In this document: positions 45,470 through 53,604 of the stretch, piece by piece
How the letters are laid out: every line of letters starts with the position of its first letter
How positions within the stretch are numbered: position 1 is the first letter of the stretch
Assembly (NCBI GenBank): GCA_016215625.1
Contig: JACRIW010000097.1
Coordinates: 1 to 64,000, forward strand
Direction: 5' to 3'
DNA: 64,000 nucleotides
DNA from: Candidatus Eiseniibacteriota bacterium
GTDB taxonomy: Bacteria; Eisenbacteria; RBG-16-71-46
Translations under genes and position numbers: made by a program
The notes under the pieces: model-generated
Told to the model about the DNA's origin: nothing
What the model saw: only the letters and a program-made list of their open reading frames with translations
Database searches by the model: none

Positions 45470-45825
45470 AGCACTGGGTCGAACAGCTGATTCTCGCCTA
45501 CCAGCGCACCCCCGCACTGCGCCGGCGGAAGTGCCTGTTCCGGGAATCCTGCTCGAACTACGTGCTGAGACGTCTTCGCGAGGATGGTGTTCTGGCCGCG
45601 TTCAAGGCTTTCGCCGAGCGCTGGGCCAGATGCCGTCCTGGATTCGAGGTCAAATGGAACATCTATGCGGGAACCGCCACCGTTCGACTTGCGGACGGCT
45701 CCCGCGTGTCCGCGGATGAGCTGGTGCTGGGCTGCGTGAACCACCGGAGCTCCCTCGGAGGGAAGACCCCTGTCGCTCCTCCGGGGGAGCTTACGAATCC
45801 TGTCCGTCCGCGGTGCCAACTGTGA
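45466..45825 (+). CDS. Divergent YidD-like protein
   Basis: 119 residues, GTG start overlapping the upstream stop. RRRKCLFRESCSNYVLRRLREDGVLAAFKAFAERWARCRPG follows the YidD pattern CR..PSCS.Y....I...G...G.....RL.RC.P, which in YidD assists YidC-mediated membrane insertion. It lacks the usual GG.DPVP ending; instead a 50-residue extension (VKWNIYAGTATVRLADGSRVSADELVLGC) follows. The coupling to a DUF4177-like gene, not to rnpA/yidC, indicates an accessory paralogue. Confidence 0.7.
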   Translation: MKHWVEQLILAYQRTPALRRRKCLFRESCSNYVLRRLREDGVLAAFKAFAERWARCRPGFEVKWNIYAGTATVRLADGSRVSADELVLGCVNHRSSLGGKTPVAPPGELTNPVRPRCQL

Positions 45826-46204
45826 ACACCATCTGGTAATGCGGTCGCCGCTCGCAGAGCCGCGCCACAGTTGCGTCCTCAAAAGATAGAGACGTCAGCC
45901 CGCCGAGCACATCCGTCTCCTCGTCGAAATCCGGAAGCCCAAACTTCTCGTCCAAGCGCGCGAGAATGATGTGGAACACCCGCCCAGGCCGCAGCCCTTC
46001 GCAACCACTCGCCACGAGCTTGGGTACCCGATCCGCCAGAACGAGGCGAAGCTCTTTCTTGACTCCGCCCTCGGGGACACGCCGCAACTCCTGGAGGACA
46101 CCGGCCGGAGCGATTGGCCCCTGATAAGGGTCCCCCGTTTTCCACATCCAGCCACGGGCGCTCTTCACTTTGTCGCTCAACGCTTCGAAGACTTTGGCGT
46201 CCAT
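45791..46204 (-). CDS. Hypothetical protein
   Basis: 137 residues, ATG with GGAG upstream. Sequence includes RGWMWKTGDPYQGPIAPAGVLQELRRVPEGGVKKELRLVL and VFHIILARLDEKFGLPDFDEETD. No known family is recognised. Its 3' end overlaps the convergent YidD-like gene by 35 bases. It lies 21 bases downstream of 46226-47293 in the same orientation, so both are probably co-transcribed. Confidence 0.6.
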   Translation of the reverse strand: MDAKVFEALSDKVKSARGWMWKTGDPYQGPIAPAGVLQELRRVPEGGVKKELRLVLADRVPKLVASGCEGLRPGRVFHIILARLDEKFGLPDFDEETDVLGGLTSLSFEDATVARLCERRPHYQMVFTVGTADGQDS

Positions 46205-46225
46205 CGCAGTTCTCCACTGGAAAAG

Positions 46226-47293
46226 CTATTCGTCGTCGTCGTCCGGGTCCTCATCGTCTCCGAACCAGCCGTCGGGAAATCGGGAGACGCTCATCGAGAT
46301 CAGGCGGCGAATGACTGCTTCTTTGGGGAGCCCGGAACTGAGCTCGAAGGCCTTTTGGAGAGCGTCCGCAGCCTCATCATGCTCGTCGGCATCGACGAGC
46401 ACGTTCGCTTGGTTCACGAGCGAGAAACAGAGGACTTGGCGAGCATAGGGGTGTCCTCCTTCGGCCCCGGTCTGGGCGAGGGCCACGGATCGATGGGCGA
46501 TCGCGGCGGCCTCGGCTGCTGGAAGGGGTCCAGTCTGGCCAGAGACAAGCGAGATACCGGCCTGTGCACCGGCAAGCACGCCCTCGAGCCCCTCTCCACC
46601 TTCCGCGAGCACGAGCGCGTCGAGGTATGCCGCCCGTGCTCGAGCGGGCTGCGCGTTGTCGCGCAGCCAGTCACCGAGCTGGGCGGCAGCCCATGCCGCC
46701 ATGCCTCGTGTCTTGCTGTCGTCGCTGTCACGCCCTCTGGAAATGGCGAGTTCGAGCAGGTCTCGAGCGCGTTCTGAGTGACCGAGCTCGGACTCGATCA
46801 GGGACAAGCGAACCGCCGATTCGGCCGCCATCGCCAGCATCCCAGAAGTCTCGTCGTGCCCGGCGGCTTCCAGCACAGCCTCGAAGCTCCACACTGCCTT
46901 GTCGCGGAGGCCCTCCCGCGCACAGATCTTCCCGAGGGTCGCCCCCGTATTTTGCACGAAGAACGCGCACTCACCTGTCTTGCGGAAGTTGGCGAGATCG
47001 AGGGCGAGAGCGAGATCCAGATGTTCGAGAGCCCGAGCAGTGTCATCCTCAATCAGCGCTTCCATTCCCCAGACCAGGCAGTCGCTGGACTCCTCCAAGC
47101 CTTCGGGAGATGACGCGATCTCGCCGATCAACTCGTCTGCATTGGAGAGCGCCTCCTCCAACTGCGACAGGGTGGCCCGAACGTTGGCATCCGCCGAGCC
47201 AGCATGCATTCGCTCCAGAACTTCATTCCTTTGGCCTTCCAGCTCCGCACGGTGCTGCCGGGCCGAAATGAAATCTTCGATTGTGTAGGACAT
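46226..47293 (-). CDS. TPR-like helical repeat protein
   Basis: 355 residues from ATG 47293. Starts with a coiled-coil-like helix (SARQHRAELEGQRNEVLERM), then repeats such as ALEHLDLALALDLANFRKTGECAFFVQNTG, RDKAVWSFEAVLEAAGHDE, SERARDLLELAISRGRD and EHDEAADALQKAFELSSG. Ends in an acidic tail GDDEDPDDDDE. No signal peptide. A scaffold role is likely; partners unknown. Confidence 0.65.
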   Translation of the reverse strand: MSYTIEDFISARQHRAELEGQRNEVLERMHAGSADANVRATLSQLEEALSNADELIGEIASSPEGLEESSDCLVWGMEALIEDDTARALEHLDLALALDLANFRKTGECAFFVQNTGATLGKICAREGLRDKAVWSFEAVLEAAGHDETSGMLAMAAESAVRLSLIESELGHSERARDLLELAISRGRDSDDSKTRGMAAWAAAQLGDWLRDNAQPARARAAYLDALVLAEGGEGLEGVLAGAQAGISLVSGQTGPLPAAEAAAIAHRSVALAQTGAEGGHPYARQVLCFSLVNQANVLVDADEHDEAADALQKAFELSSGLPKEAVIRRLISMSVSRFPDGWFGDDEDPDDDDE

Positions 47294-47433
47294 CAGCGGT
47301 ACTCGAGGAGCAAACGCTCATTGGGGTGAGTGGTTGCGACACCGCAGCGCATTTCTCGCACGGACTGTTCGAAGAGCAGTTACGCGACAGCAGGCCAGAA
47401 TGCGAGCATGGCACCGAGTGCCTCTTCGCCGAC

Positions 47434-48408
47434 TTAGCGCCGGATTTCGTTCAAGCGATCCAGCCCGTTCTCGGCCAGCTTTCGAGGCCACTCCTGGGGA
47501 GAGATCCGCATCACATGCATGAACTTTCGCTCGCACGCCGCGAGATTCCCGGGATAGATACCCTCGATCTGCCTCAAACGGTGTGTCACCGAGCCGTTAT
47601 GACCGGTATTCTCGAGCAGGGAGACGATTCGCAGCGGATTCAGCATGAGCCCGACCCCCAGTGCCAACTCCAAGAGATCGTCGTCACTCTCCTGATTCCG
47701 AAGTTCATCGTCTACGTCGGCGAGCTTGGAAAGCAGGTCATCAGGATCACCGGGATACCACTTCATACACAGGTAACCGACGACGTATGCATGCAGCGCC
47801 ACGCATTTGCCCACCGTCATCCTGTCCAATCCAAGCGAAGGCACGGACTCCATGAGTGCAGAGACATGCTTGAGATCGTCCAAGAAGTCGATCCGCCGCT
47901 CGTTGGCCTTGTGACCAACCAATCGTTCGAGCGCCGGCCGCAACTTCTCCGAGTAGAATCTCTCCTTCTCCCGCCGCTCCTCGGCCTCTGCCCTCGCCAG
48001 TTCCGGCCGAAGCGTGACGAGTTCGTCCGCGACATGCGCGGCACGGGCCTCGGCCTCCACGATCTTGCTTGGGATAGCCTCGAGTTCCCGCGCGGCTTGC
48101 TCGATCACGGACTGCAGCTGATCTTCGAGTCCCTTCACGTCGGCCTTTAGACTCGCGACCTTTTCGGCGTGCTTTCCCTTGAAGAACAGCGGCGGGCGGG
48201 CTTCGCACTGCTCCAGTTCTCGGCGACTCTCCCGAAGTGCAGCTTCGATTCGCTCGCGCTCCGAGCGCCTTACCGTCTCGGGGTGGCCCTGCGTGTCACG
48301 CCAGCCCGCCAAACGCGCGGCCAGTTCCTTGGATTCGCTTTCCAGCACGACGACCCGCTCTCGCATCTCCTTCAAACCCCGGACAGTCGAATCTGGCGTT
48401 GCGGTCAT
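47434..48408 (-). CDS. Coiled-coil hypothetical protein
   Basis: 324 residues from ATG 48408, with GGAGG 4-5 nt upstream; the frame to 48564 would add a hydrophobic stretch, but the ribosome site favours 48408. Residues 10-170 are dominated by heptad coiled coil (MRERVVVLESESKELAARLAGW; KVASLKADVKGLEDQLQSVIEQAARELE). The C-terminal half is globular with DFLDDLKHVSALMESVPSLGLDRMTVGKCVALHAYVVGYLCMKWYPGDPDDLL. Family unknown. Confidence 0.65.
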   Translation of the reverse strand: MTATPDSTVRGLKEMRERVVVLESESKELAARLAGWRDTQGHPETVRRSERERIEAALRESRRELEQCEARPPLFFKGKHAEKVASLKADVKGLEDQLQSVIEQAARELEAIPSKIVEAEARAAHVADELVTLRPELARAEAEERREKERFYSEKLRPALERLVGHKANERRIDFLDDLKHVSALMESVPSLGLDRMTVGKCVALHAYVVGYLCMKWYPGDPDDLLSKLADVDDELRNQESDDDLLELALGVGLMLNPLRIVSLLENTGHNGSVTHRLRQIEGIYPGNLAACERKFMHVMRISPQEWPRKLAENGLDRLNEIRR

Positions 48409-49369
48409 GTTGCCTCCGTACCCTCCGGGCGCGCATCGGCTGACCATACCCAGCATCGCTATGATCGCGATGATCCGGGCGGACGCGGCCCAACGACCTT
48501 GAGTTGCGAGTATACCCCCCCAAGAATGTGGTTGTGCTAGGCGAGATTCTCTCTCTCGGCTCACTCGTCGCGTATCTCAGCCGGTTCGCCGACCTTTGTG
48601 TCCCTCCTCATTCCGCAGGCGGCAGGCAATGGTGCGCACGCAACGCGTCGGCGTTCGACCGCACCACCTTTGCCGGCTCCTGCGTGAAGCTCAGTGAGTG
48701 GCCACCCTCGTCATCGTCGAGCCCGGGGACCCAAGAGACTTCGCCCAGAGAAGCCGGATTCCCGATTCGTCCTGCAGCTTCCCGCCCCCGCCGCGACGCA
48801 GTGCACGCACCCGTTCGATCGCTTCCCAGTCGGTTCAAGCCCTGATGCCCACGAGAGCTCGGGAGGAGCCTCACGTTTGGGGACTGGATGGGAGGGGCAA
48901 TAGCCAAACTCCTCTTGCACTCGGCAGCGTCAAGGCGCGGGCGCGCGAACGCTACCCACAGCAGCGATCCGGACTGCTCCCCATGGGGAGGCCCCGATTG
49001 CCACGCCTCCTGACCCGTGCTACTTCTCCCCATGCGCCACCCGGATCCCCGGGACCCACGGCGCCTCACTCCAGGTCCGGAGTTCTTCACCTCGGTCGCT
49101 GATTCGATTCGCGCCTGACGCCAGAAGCCACGAGCCCTTCGGGGCGGAGCTCTGCCTGCGTCACATCATTGCGCGATCGCGGCCGGACCACCCACTCCCG
49201 CAAGAGACGTCTCCACGACATCACATGGGGTCACTGCGCCCGGGCGGCGCATGCCCGGCGTGTGACGTGAAAGCAACCGCTCTTTGAAAACCGATTCGGC
49301 AAGCAGGACGGCGGACCGCGAAGGCGGTCCTCCGAGTGCTGTCCCACACCCGATCGAAAGGAACAAGAC
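48409..49369. other. 961-base gene-poor stretch
   Basis: GC content is lower than the flanks and no frame has a credible start, ribosome site and motif together. A possible solitary copy of the IS end motif lies at 48531-48548 (gttgtgctagg followed by gagatt). A hairpin GGACCGC-GAAG-GCGGTCC (49313-49330) precedes the gene at 49370. A minus-strand frame covering 48608-49090 cannot be excluded as a decayed gene. Confidence 0.5.
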
Positions 49370-49693
49370 ATGAGCGACAAACCCGATGAAGCGCGCGTCT
49401 TCCTCGTCGGCGAACTGCTGGCGCAGGTCCTGGCGACTGCCAGGGACAAGTTGTCCGACGCTCCTGCTGCAGCCCCGAAGGTCGAGCGGATCGCACGGCG
49501 GCTGCGTCGCCGCCGCGGCGCCACTCGGACCGACCCGCAGGCGATGGAACTGGCGCGCGAACGACTCGCGGAAATCCTCCGTGAAGCGATCGAGGAGCAG
49601 GCCCGCGAGGAAGAACGCGAAGAGTTGCGCCGGCGCGCGGAAGAGGCCCGACGACTGCGCGACGCCACGGACGACAAGAGGTGCGACAGCTGA
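49370..49693 (+). CDS. Small charged helical protein
   Basis: 107 residues, ATG with AAAGGA 7 nt upstream. N-terminal half is mixed (VFLVGELLAQVLATARDKLSD), while the C-terminal half is a long charged helix (EILREAIEEQAREEEREELRRRAEEARRL). No family recognised. It precedes 49740-50507 by 46 bases in the same orientation; each has its own strong ribosome site. Confidence 0.65.
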   Translation: MSDKPDEARVFLVGELLAQVLATARDKLSDAPAAAPKVERIARRLRRRRGATRTDPQAMELARERLAEILREAIEEQAREEEREELRRRAEEARRLRDATDDKRCDS

Positions 49694-49739
49694 ACAGCCG
49701 GCAAGCGAGCCAAGCAGCACGAACCCGAAAGGAGCTCTC

Positions 49740-50507
49740 ATGGGAAGCGTTTCGACGGACTACCGCGGCACACTCGAATCCACCCGCGCGCAGGACCGCC
49801 TCGCCCGCGCGCTCGTGCAGATCGGCGAGGCGCTCGCACCGGCGCTCTGTGCGGTGTTTCGGCCGGTCGACATCACGCTCGACTGGCCGGTACTCGTGAG
49901 GGTGCCCGGGACCGAGACGGACTTCGTCGAGATCGGCGACGTGCGCGTCGTCGGCGCCGAACTCGTGCTCGCCGACTTTCGCCGCGACCGGCATCGGCTG
50001 CCGTTCACGTTCATTCGCGACATCGGGCGCAACCACCTTCGGCTGCCGGACATCCGAGGCACGCTGGTGACGGTCGAAGACCGCGAAGAGTGCCGGTTCT
50101 ACACCGCACCGCGCATCCGATCCGCGCAGTGCTTCCTGGCCCCCTACGCGACCCAACACCTGCGCTACGACCTCGAGGGCGAGTTCGACCTGCTCATGGC
50201 GTACGTGAGGCAGTTCCACATGCCGAACCTGCACTACTGGCGCTACAGCCCACTACCGCGGTTCGGCGAGTATCGGAAGTGGGTGGGCTGGCTCCACGGC
50301 GTTCCGCGTGCACGGCGGACCATCGCCGACGCGCTGCAGGAGTGGCAGCGCCGAGCCGCCTGGCCCGCCCCCACGGAATGGACCAAGTTCCGGATCGAGG
50401 ATTCCGATCGCCGAGAACTCGAGGAGCGTGGCTCCGTCGAAGCCATCGCCCGGGGCGTCCTGCTGGACCTGCTGCGCTGCGCCCACAACGAGCCGTTCGA
50501 CGCGTGA
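49740..50507 (+). CDS. Hypothetical protein
   Basis: 255 residues from ATG 49740, with AAAGGAG 6 nt upstream. Contains FRPVDITLDWPVLVRVPGTETDFVEIGDV, DRHRLPFTFIRDIGRNHLRLPDIRG and FHMPNLHYWRYSPLPRFGEYRKWVGWLHG. Many Trp/Tyr/Arg residues in the C-terminal half. No catalytic motif is recognised and no signal peptide is present. Probably operonic with 49370-49693. Confidence 0.65.
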   Translation: MGSVSTDYRGTLESTRAQDRLARALVQIGEALAPALCAVFRPVDITLDWPVLVRVPGTETDFVEIGDVRVVGAELVLADFRRDRHRLPFTFIRDIGRNHLRLPDIRGTLVTVEDREECRFYTAPRIRSAQCFLAPYATQHLRYDLEGEFDLLMAYVRQFHMPNLHYWRYSPLPRFGEYRKWVGWLHGVPRARRTIADALQEWQRRAAWPAPTEWTKFRIEDSDRRELEERGSVEAIARGVLLDLLRCAHNEPFDA

Positions 50508-50517
50508 ACGGGCCTCG

Positions 50518-50859
50518 CTACCTCGCCAGCACGCCGAGGATCGCGTGCACGAGACAGGCGAAGTCGCCGATCTCCTTGCGATCCGAGCCCAGTTTGCGGC
50601 GCCACTCGTCGGGGCGCTCGAACTTCACGCACGCACGGCTGAGGATGTCGCAGCTGTCGATGAATGCGTTGTGCGCCAGGCGCCGGCGAGCATCCATGGC
50701 GATGCGTCCTTCGAGGTCTTCCATGCGCCAGTCCGCGCGCAGCCGCGCATATCGGATGGCCAGTTCCAGCAGGTCGCGTTGCAGCGAACGCAGGCCGTCC
50801 ACGCCGTCGGAAGACTGCATCATCTCGTCGTAGATCTTCCTCGCGTCGATCATGTCCAT
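50518..50859 (-). CDS. Small hypothetical protein
   Basis: 113 residues from ATG 50859, with GGGAGG 6 nt upstream. All-helical by composition: DARKIYDEMMQSSDGVDGLRSLQRDLLELAIRYARLRADW. Converges on 49740-50507 with 10 bases between them. Not recognised. Confidence 0.6.
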   Translation of the reverse strand: MDMIDARKIYDEMMQSSDGVDGLRSLQRDLLELAIRYARLRADWRMEDLEGRIAMDARRRLAHNAFIDSCDILSRACVKFERPDEWRRKLGSDRKEIGDFACLVHAILGVLAR

Positions 50860-51001
50860 CGGCGACCTCCCATGCGGTGCGACTCCGGAACCGCCGGATG
50901 CGCTCACCCTGTCGTGCCGCGCAGGCGATCGGAGGCGTCTCCTCGCCGACGATCAGGACACGCCCCGAGTTCCGCGGCGCGGGAGACCGGATCGGCCGCG
51001 C

Positions 51002-52240
51002 TCACGCGTGCGCGAGGATCGTCTTCTCGGCGAGCTTGTCGAACGCCGTCACGCAGAGCTCGAGGTGCTCTTCCTTCGTGTCCTCGATCTTGTTGTGGCT
51101 GATGCCGTGCAGGCTCTGCACGAACATCATCACGGTGGGCACGCCGGCGCGCGCGACTTCGGCCGCGTCGTGCAGCGGGCCCGACGGCAGCAGGTGCAGC
51201 TTGCCGCACGTCTCGAGAATCGCTTCCTCGCAGAACTTCTTGAGCTGCGCGTCGAACAGCACGGGCTCGATGTTCCAGAGCCGCTCCCACGACACTTCGA
51301 CGTTGCACTCCTTCGCGAAGCGCTCGCTGGCCGCTCGCGCGTCCGCGTAGAGGCTCGCCAGGCCCTTCGCGTCCAGATTTCGCTGGTCGAGCGTGATGCG
51401 GCAGTCCTCGACCACGCTCGTCACGATGCCGGGCCTGGTGGTGCACGAGCCGATCGTGCACACGCCGCCGTGGCGCTTCGCGATCTCGTAGATCTCGGGA
51501 CTCATCTTCGCGGCGGCGAGGAACGCGTCGCGGCGGCGGTTCATCGGCGTGCTGCCCGAGTGCGCCGCCTGACCGTGGAAGCTGATGGCGTGCCGCTCCA
51601 CGCCGAACGTGCCGAGCACGACACCGAGCGGGAGGTCGAGATCGAGGAGCACCGGCCCCTGCTCGATGTGCAGCTCGAGGTAGGCGACGGCGTCCTTCAG
51701 CTCGGCGTGGCTCGCCTTCACGTTCTCGAAGTCGATGCCGACTTCCTTCAGCGCGTCGGGCAGCCGGATGCCGGCCTTGTCCACGAGCGCGCGCGCTTCG
51801 TCCATGTCGAGGTTGCCCGAGCACGCCGAGGAGCCGAACAGGCTCTTGCCGAACCGCGCGCCCTCTTCGTCCGCCCAGTCCACGAGGCGCACGGTCACCG
51901 GGGGCACGCCGTCGTACTGCGCGGCGACGCGGCGCAGGATCTCGACGCCCGCGAGCACGTTGAGGCAGCCGTCGAGCCAGCCTCCGTTGGGCACGGAGTC
52001 CATGTGCCCGCCGATCAGGACGCACTTGTCGGATTTGCCCTTCAGCGTGCTCCACAGGTTGCCCGCGGCGTCCACGTGCGTCTCGACCGGCAGCGCGGCG
52101 AGCTTGGACTTGAGCCAGGCGCGGACCTGGACCCACATGGGCGTGAATGCGATGCGCTGGGCGCCGTGGTCGTCTGCGGAGAAACTGCGGAGCTCCTTGA
52201 GCTCCGCGATCGTGCGTTTCGGATCGAGTGTGTGGGCCAT
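51002..52240 (-). CDS. M20-family hydantoinase/carbamoylase-type amidase
   Basis: 412 residues. Metal and substrate motifs: GGHMDSVPNGGWLDG (His79, Asp90), VDWADEEGARFG (Glu125/126), HIEQGP, FHGQAAHSGSTPM (dimer-domain His), SGPLHDAAEVA and SHNKIED. This set is diagnostic of the Zn-dependent allantoate amidohydrolase / N-carbamoyl amino acid hydrolase group, which hydrolyses ureido or amide bonds. The specific substrate is not readable. Cytosolic; single-gene unit. Confidence 0.9.
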   Translation of the reverse strand: MAHTLDPKRTIAELKELRSFSADDHGAQRIAFTPMWVQVRAWLKSKLAALPVETHVDAAGNLWSTLKGKSDKCVLIGGHMDSVPNGGWLDGCLNVLAGVEILRRVAAQYDGVPPVTVRLVDWADEEGARFGKSLFGSSACSGNLDMDEARALVDKAGIRLPDALKEVGIDFENVKASHAELKDAVAYLELHIEQGPVLLDLDLPLGVVLGTFGVERHAISFHGQAAHSGSTPMNRRRDAFLAAAKMSPEIYEIAKRHGGVCTIGSCTTRPGIVTSVVEDCRITLDQRNLDAKGLASLYADARAASERFAKECNVEVSWERLWNIEPVLFDAQLKKFCEEAILETCGKLHLLPSGPLHDAAEVARAGVPTVMMFVQSLHGISHNKIEDTKEEHLELCVTAFDKLAEKTILAHA

Positions 52241-52349
52241 GGCGGGAATGTAAACCTAAGGCCGGGCCGGGCGCGAGAGTGCGTGGTCGTCCGGCGGGAG
52301 GATGCGCCTCGGCCGCCACCGAGTGCTCCGGCGGCGGCCGAGTACGGCC

Positions 52350-53312
52350 TCAGGGCTTGTCCACGAAGGCCGGCCCGGTGGCGTGCACGACGGGCGGCAC
52401 GCTCTTCAGGTAGCGGTAGATCGCACGCACGTCCTCTTCGTGCAGCCCCCGGAACTCCGACCACGGCATGGGCGAGCCGGGGATCAACCGCCCCGCATGG
52501 AACCGCGCGACGAACTCGTCCTCGGTGAACTGGGCGAGCCGTCCGGTGGCGGGATCGCTGGTCAGGTTGGGCGGGAACCAGATGCGCTTCGGGTTGAAGT
52601 CGTCCGGCATCTTCCCTCCCGCGAGGTGAGCACCCACCATCTGACCGGTGTTGTAGTCCCGTTCCGTGTGGCACGCCCAGCAGTTCGCCACGGCCTCGAC
52701 GAGGTAACGGCCGTTCTCGATCGTCGCGCCGCTCGGATTGCGGACGGGCGGGGTCTCCTTCGGACCGACGGGCTTCGAGAGCACCGTCGCCTTCACGATC
52801 GTGCCGAGAAAGTTGTACTGGTGGTCGGGTACGACGTGATGCACAGGCGGCTGCGAGCGCAGGTACGAGATCACGGCGACGAGGTCCTCGTCCGAGAGCC
52901 CCTGCATCTCCATGAACGGCAGGAGCGCACGACCATCGTTGCCGACGCCGTCGCGAAGCGCGCGGGCGATCTGGCCGTCCGTGAACGCCCCGATGCCGGT
53001 GGCGGAATCCGGTGTGATGTTTCGCGGATAGAACTTGCCGGGCGGGATGCTGAACTCGAATCCGCCGGTCAACGGGATCTCTTCGCCGGCCTCGGCCTGC
53101 TCGCGCATCGTCGGATCGCCGTGGCAGCCGCCACAACTGGCAAGGTGGCGGACGAGGTAGCGCCCCCGTGCGATCGCCGTGGAGTCGGTCGTCGCGGCGA
53201 TGGCGGGCGGCGCGACGTCGAACCGCAGGTGCTGGCGCGAGGCGACGTACAGTGCGAAGGCGCCGATGGCGACGGCGAGGACGGCCATCAGGCCGAGCAG
53301 GACCTTCTTCAT
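52350..53312 (-). CDS. Membrane-anchored diheme cytochrome c
   Basis: 320 residues from ATG 53312 (MKKVLLGLMAVLAVAIGAFALYV signal anchor). Two heme sites, CGGCH (about residue 60) and CWACH (about 214), each with a following Met-rich segment (LPFMEMQG; SPMPWSEF) as sixth ligand. A cytochrome c family electron carrier exported to the periplasm. Redox partner unknown. Confidence 0.85.
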   Translation of the reverse strand: MKKVLLGLMAVLAVAIGAFALYVASRQHLRFDVAPPAIAATTDSTAIARGRYLVRHLASCGGCHGDPTMREQAEAGEEIPLTGGFEFSIPPGKFYPRNITPDSATGIGAFTDGQIARALRDGVGNDGRALLPFMEMQGLSDEDLVAVISYLRSQPPVHHVVPDHQYNFLGTIVKATVLSKPVGPKETPPVRNPSGATIENGRYLVEAVANCWACHTERDYNTGQMVGAHLAGGKMPDDFNPKRIWFPPNLTSDPATGRLAQFTEDEFVARFHAGRLIPGSPMPWSEFRGLHEEDVRAIYRYLKSVPPVVHATGPAFVDKP

Positions 53313-53604
53313 GCGTGATTCCCATCCGGACGCCGAGGTGCCCAACAGGGACGACTCGCGGCGTCACGCGGCCGAATCAGTCCCCACCCGAGCGCTCGGC
53401 CACGCCGCCGCGCACGATCGCGTGCACGGTGGCGGCCGAGAACGACGCGCATTTCACTGTGGGCGAAGCTGGTGCGGCAAGAAGAATCCGTCGGGAGTGA
53501 GCACTCGTCCTCGCGCGAACGGCCCGGCGCACGACATCGGCCGGAAATGCCGGGATGTCGTGGGCCGAGCCGCGCGAGACATGCGGTGGAGTGCCTGCGC
53601 CCGG

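Noticed and set aside
48608-49090. 160-codon minus-strand frame
   Set aside because: Starts without a ribosome site, Gly/Ser/Arg-rich N-terminal half, no motif. The C-terminal part looks more protein-like, so a decayed gene remains possible, but I cannot support an annotation.
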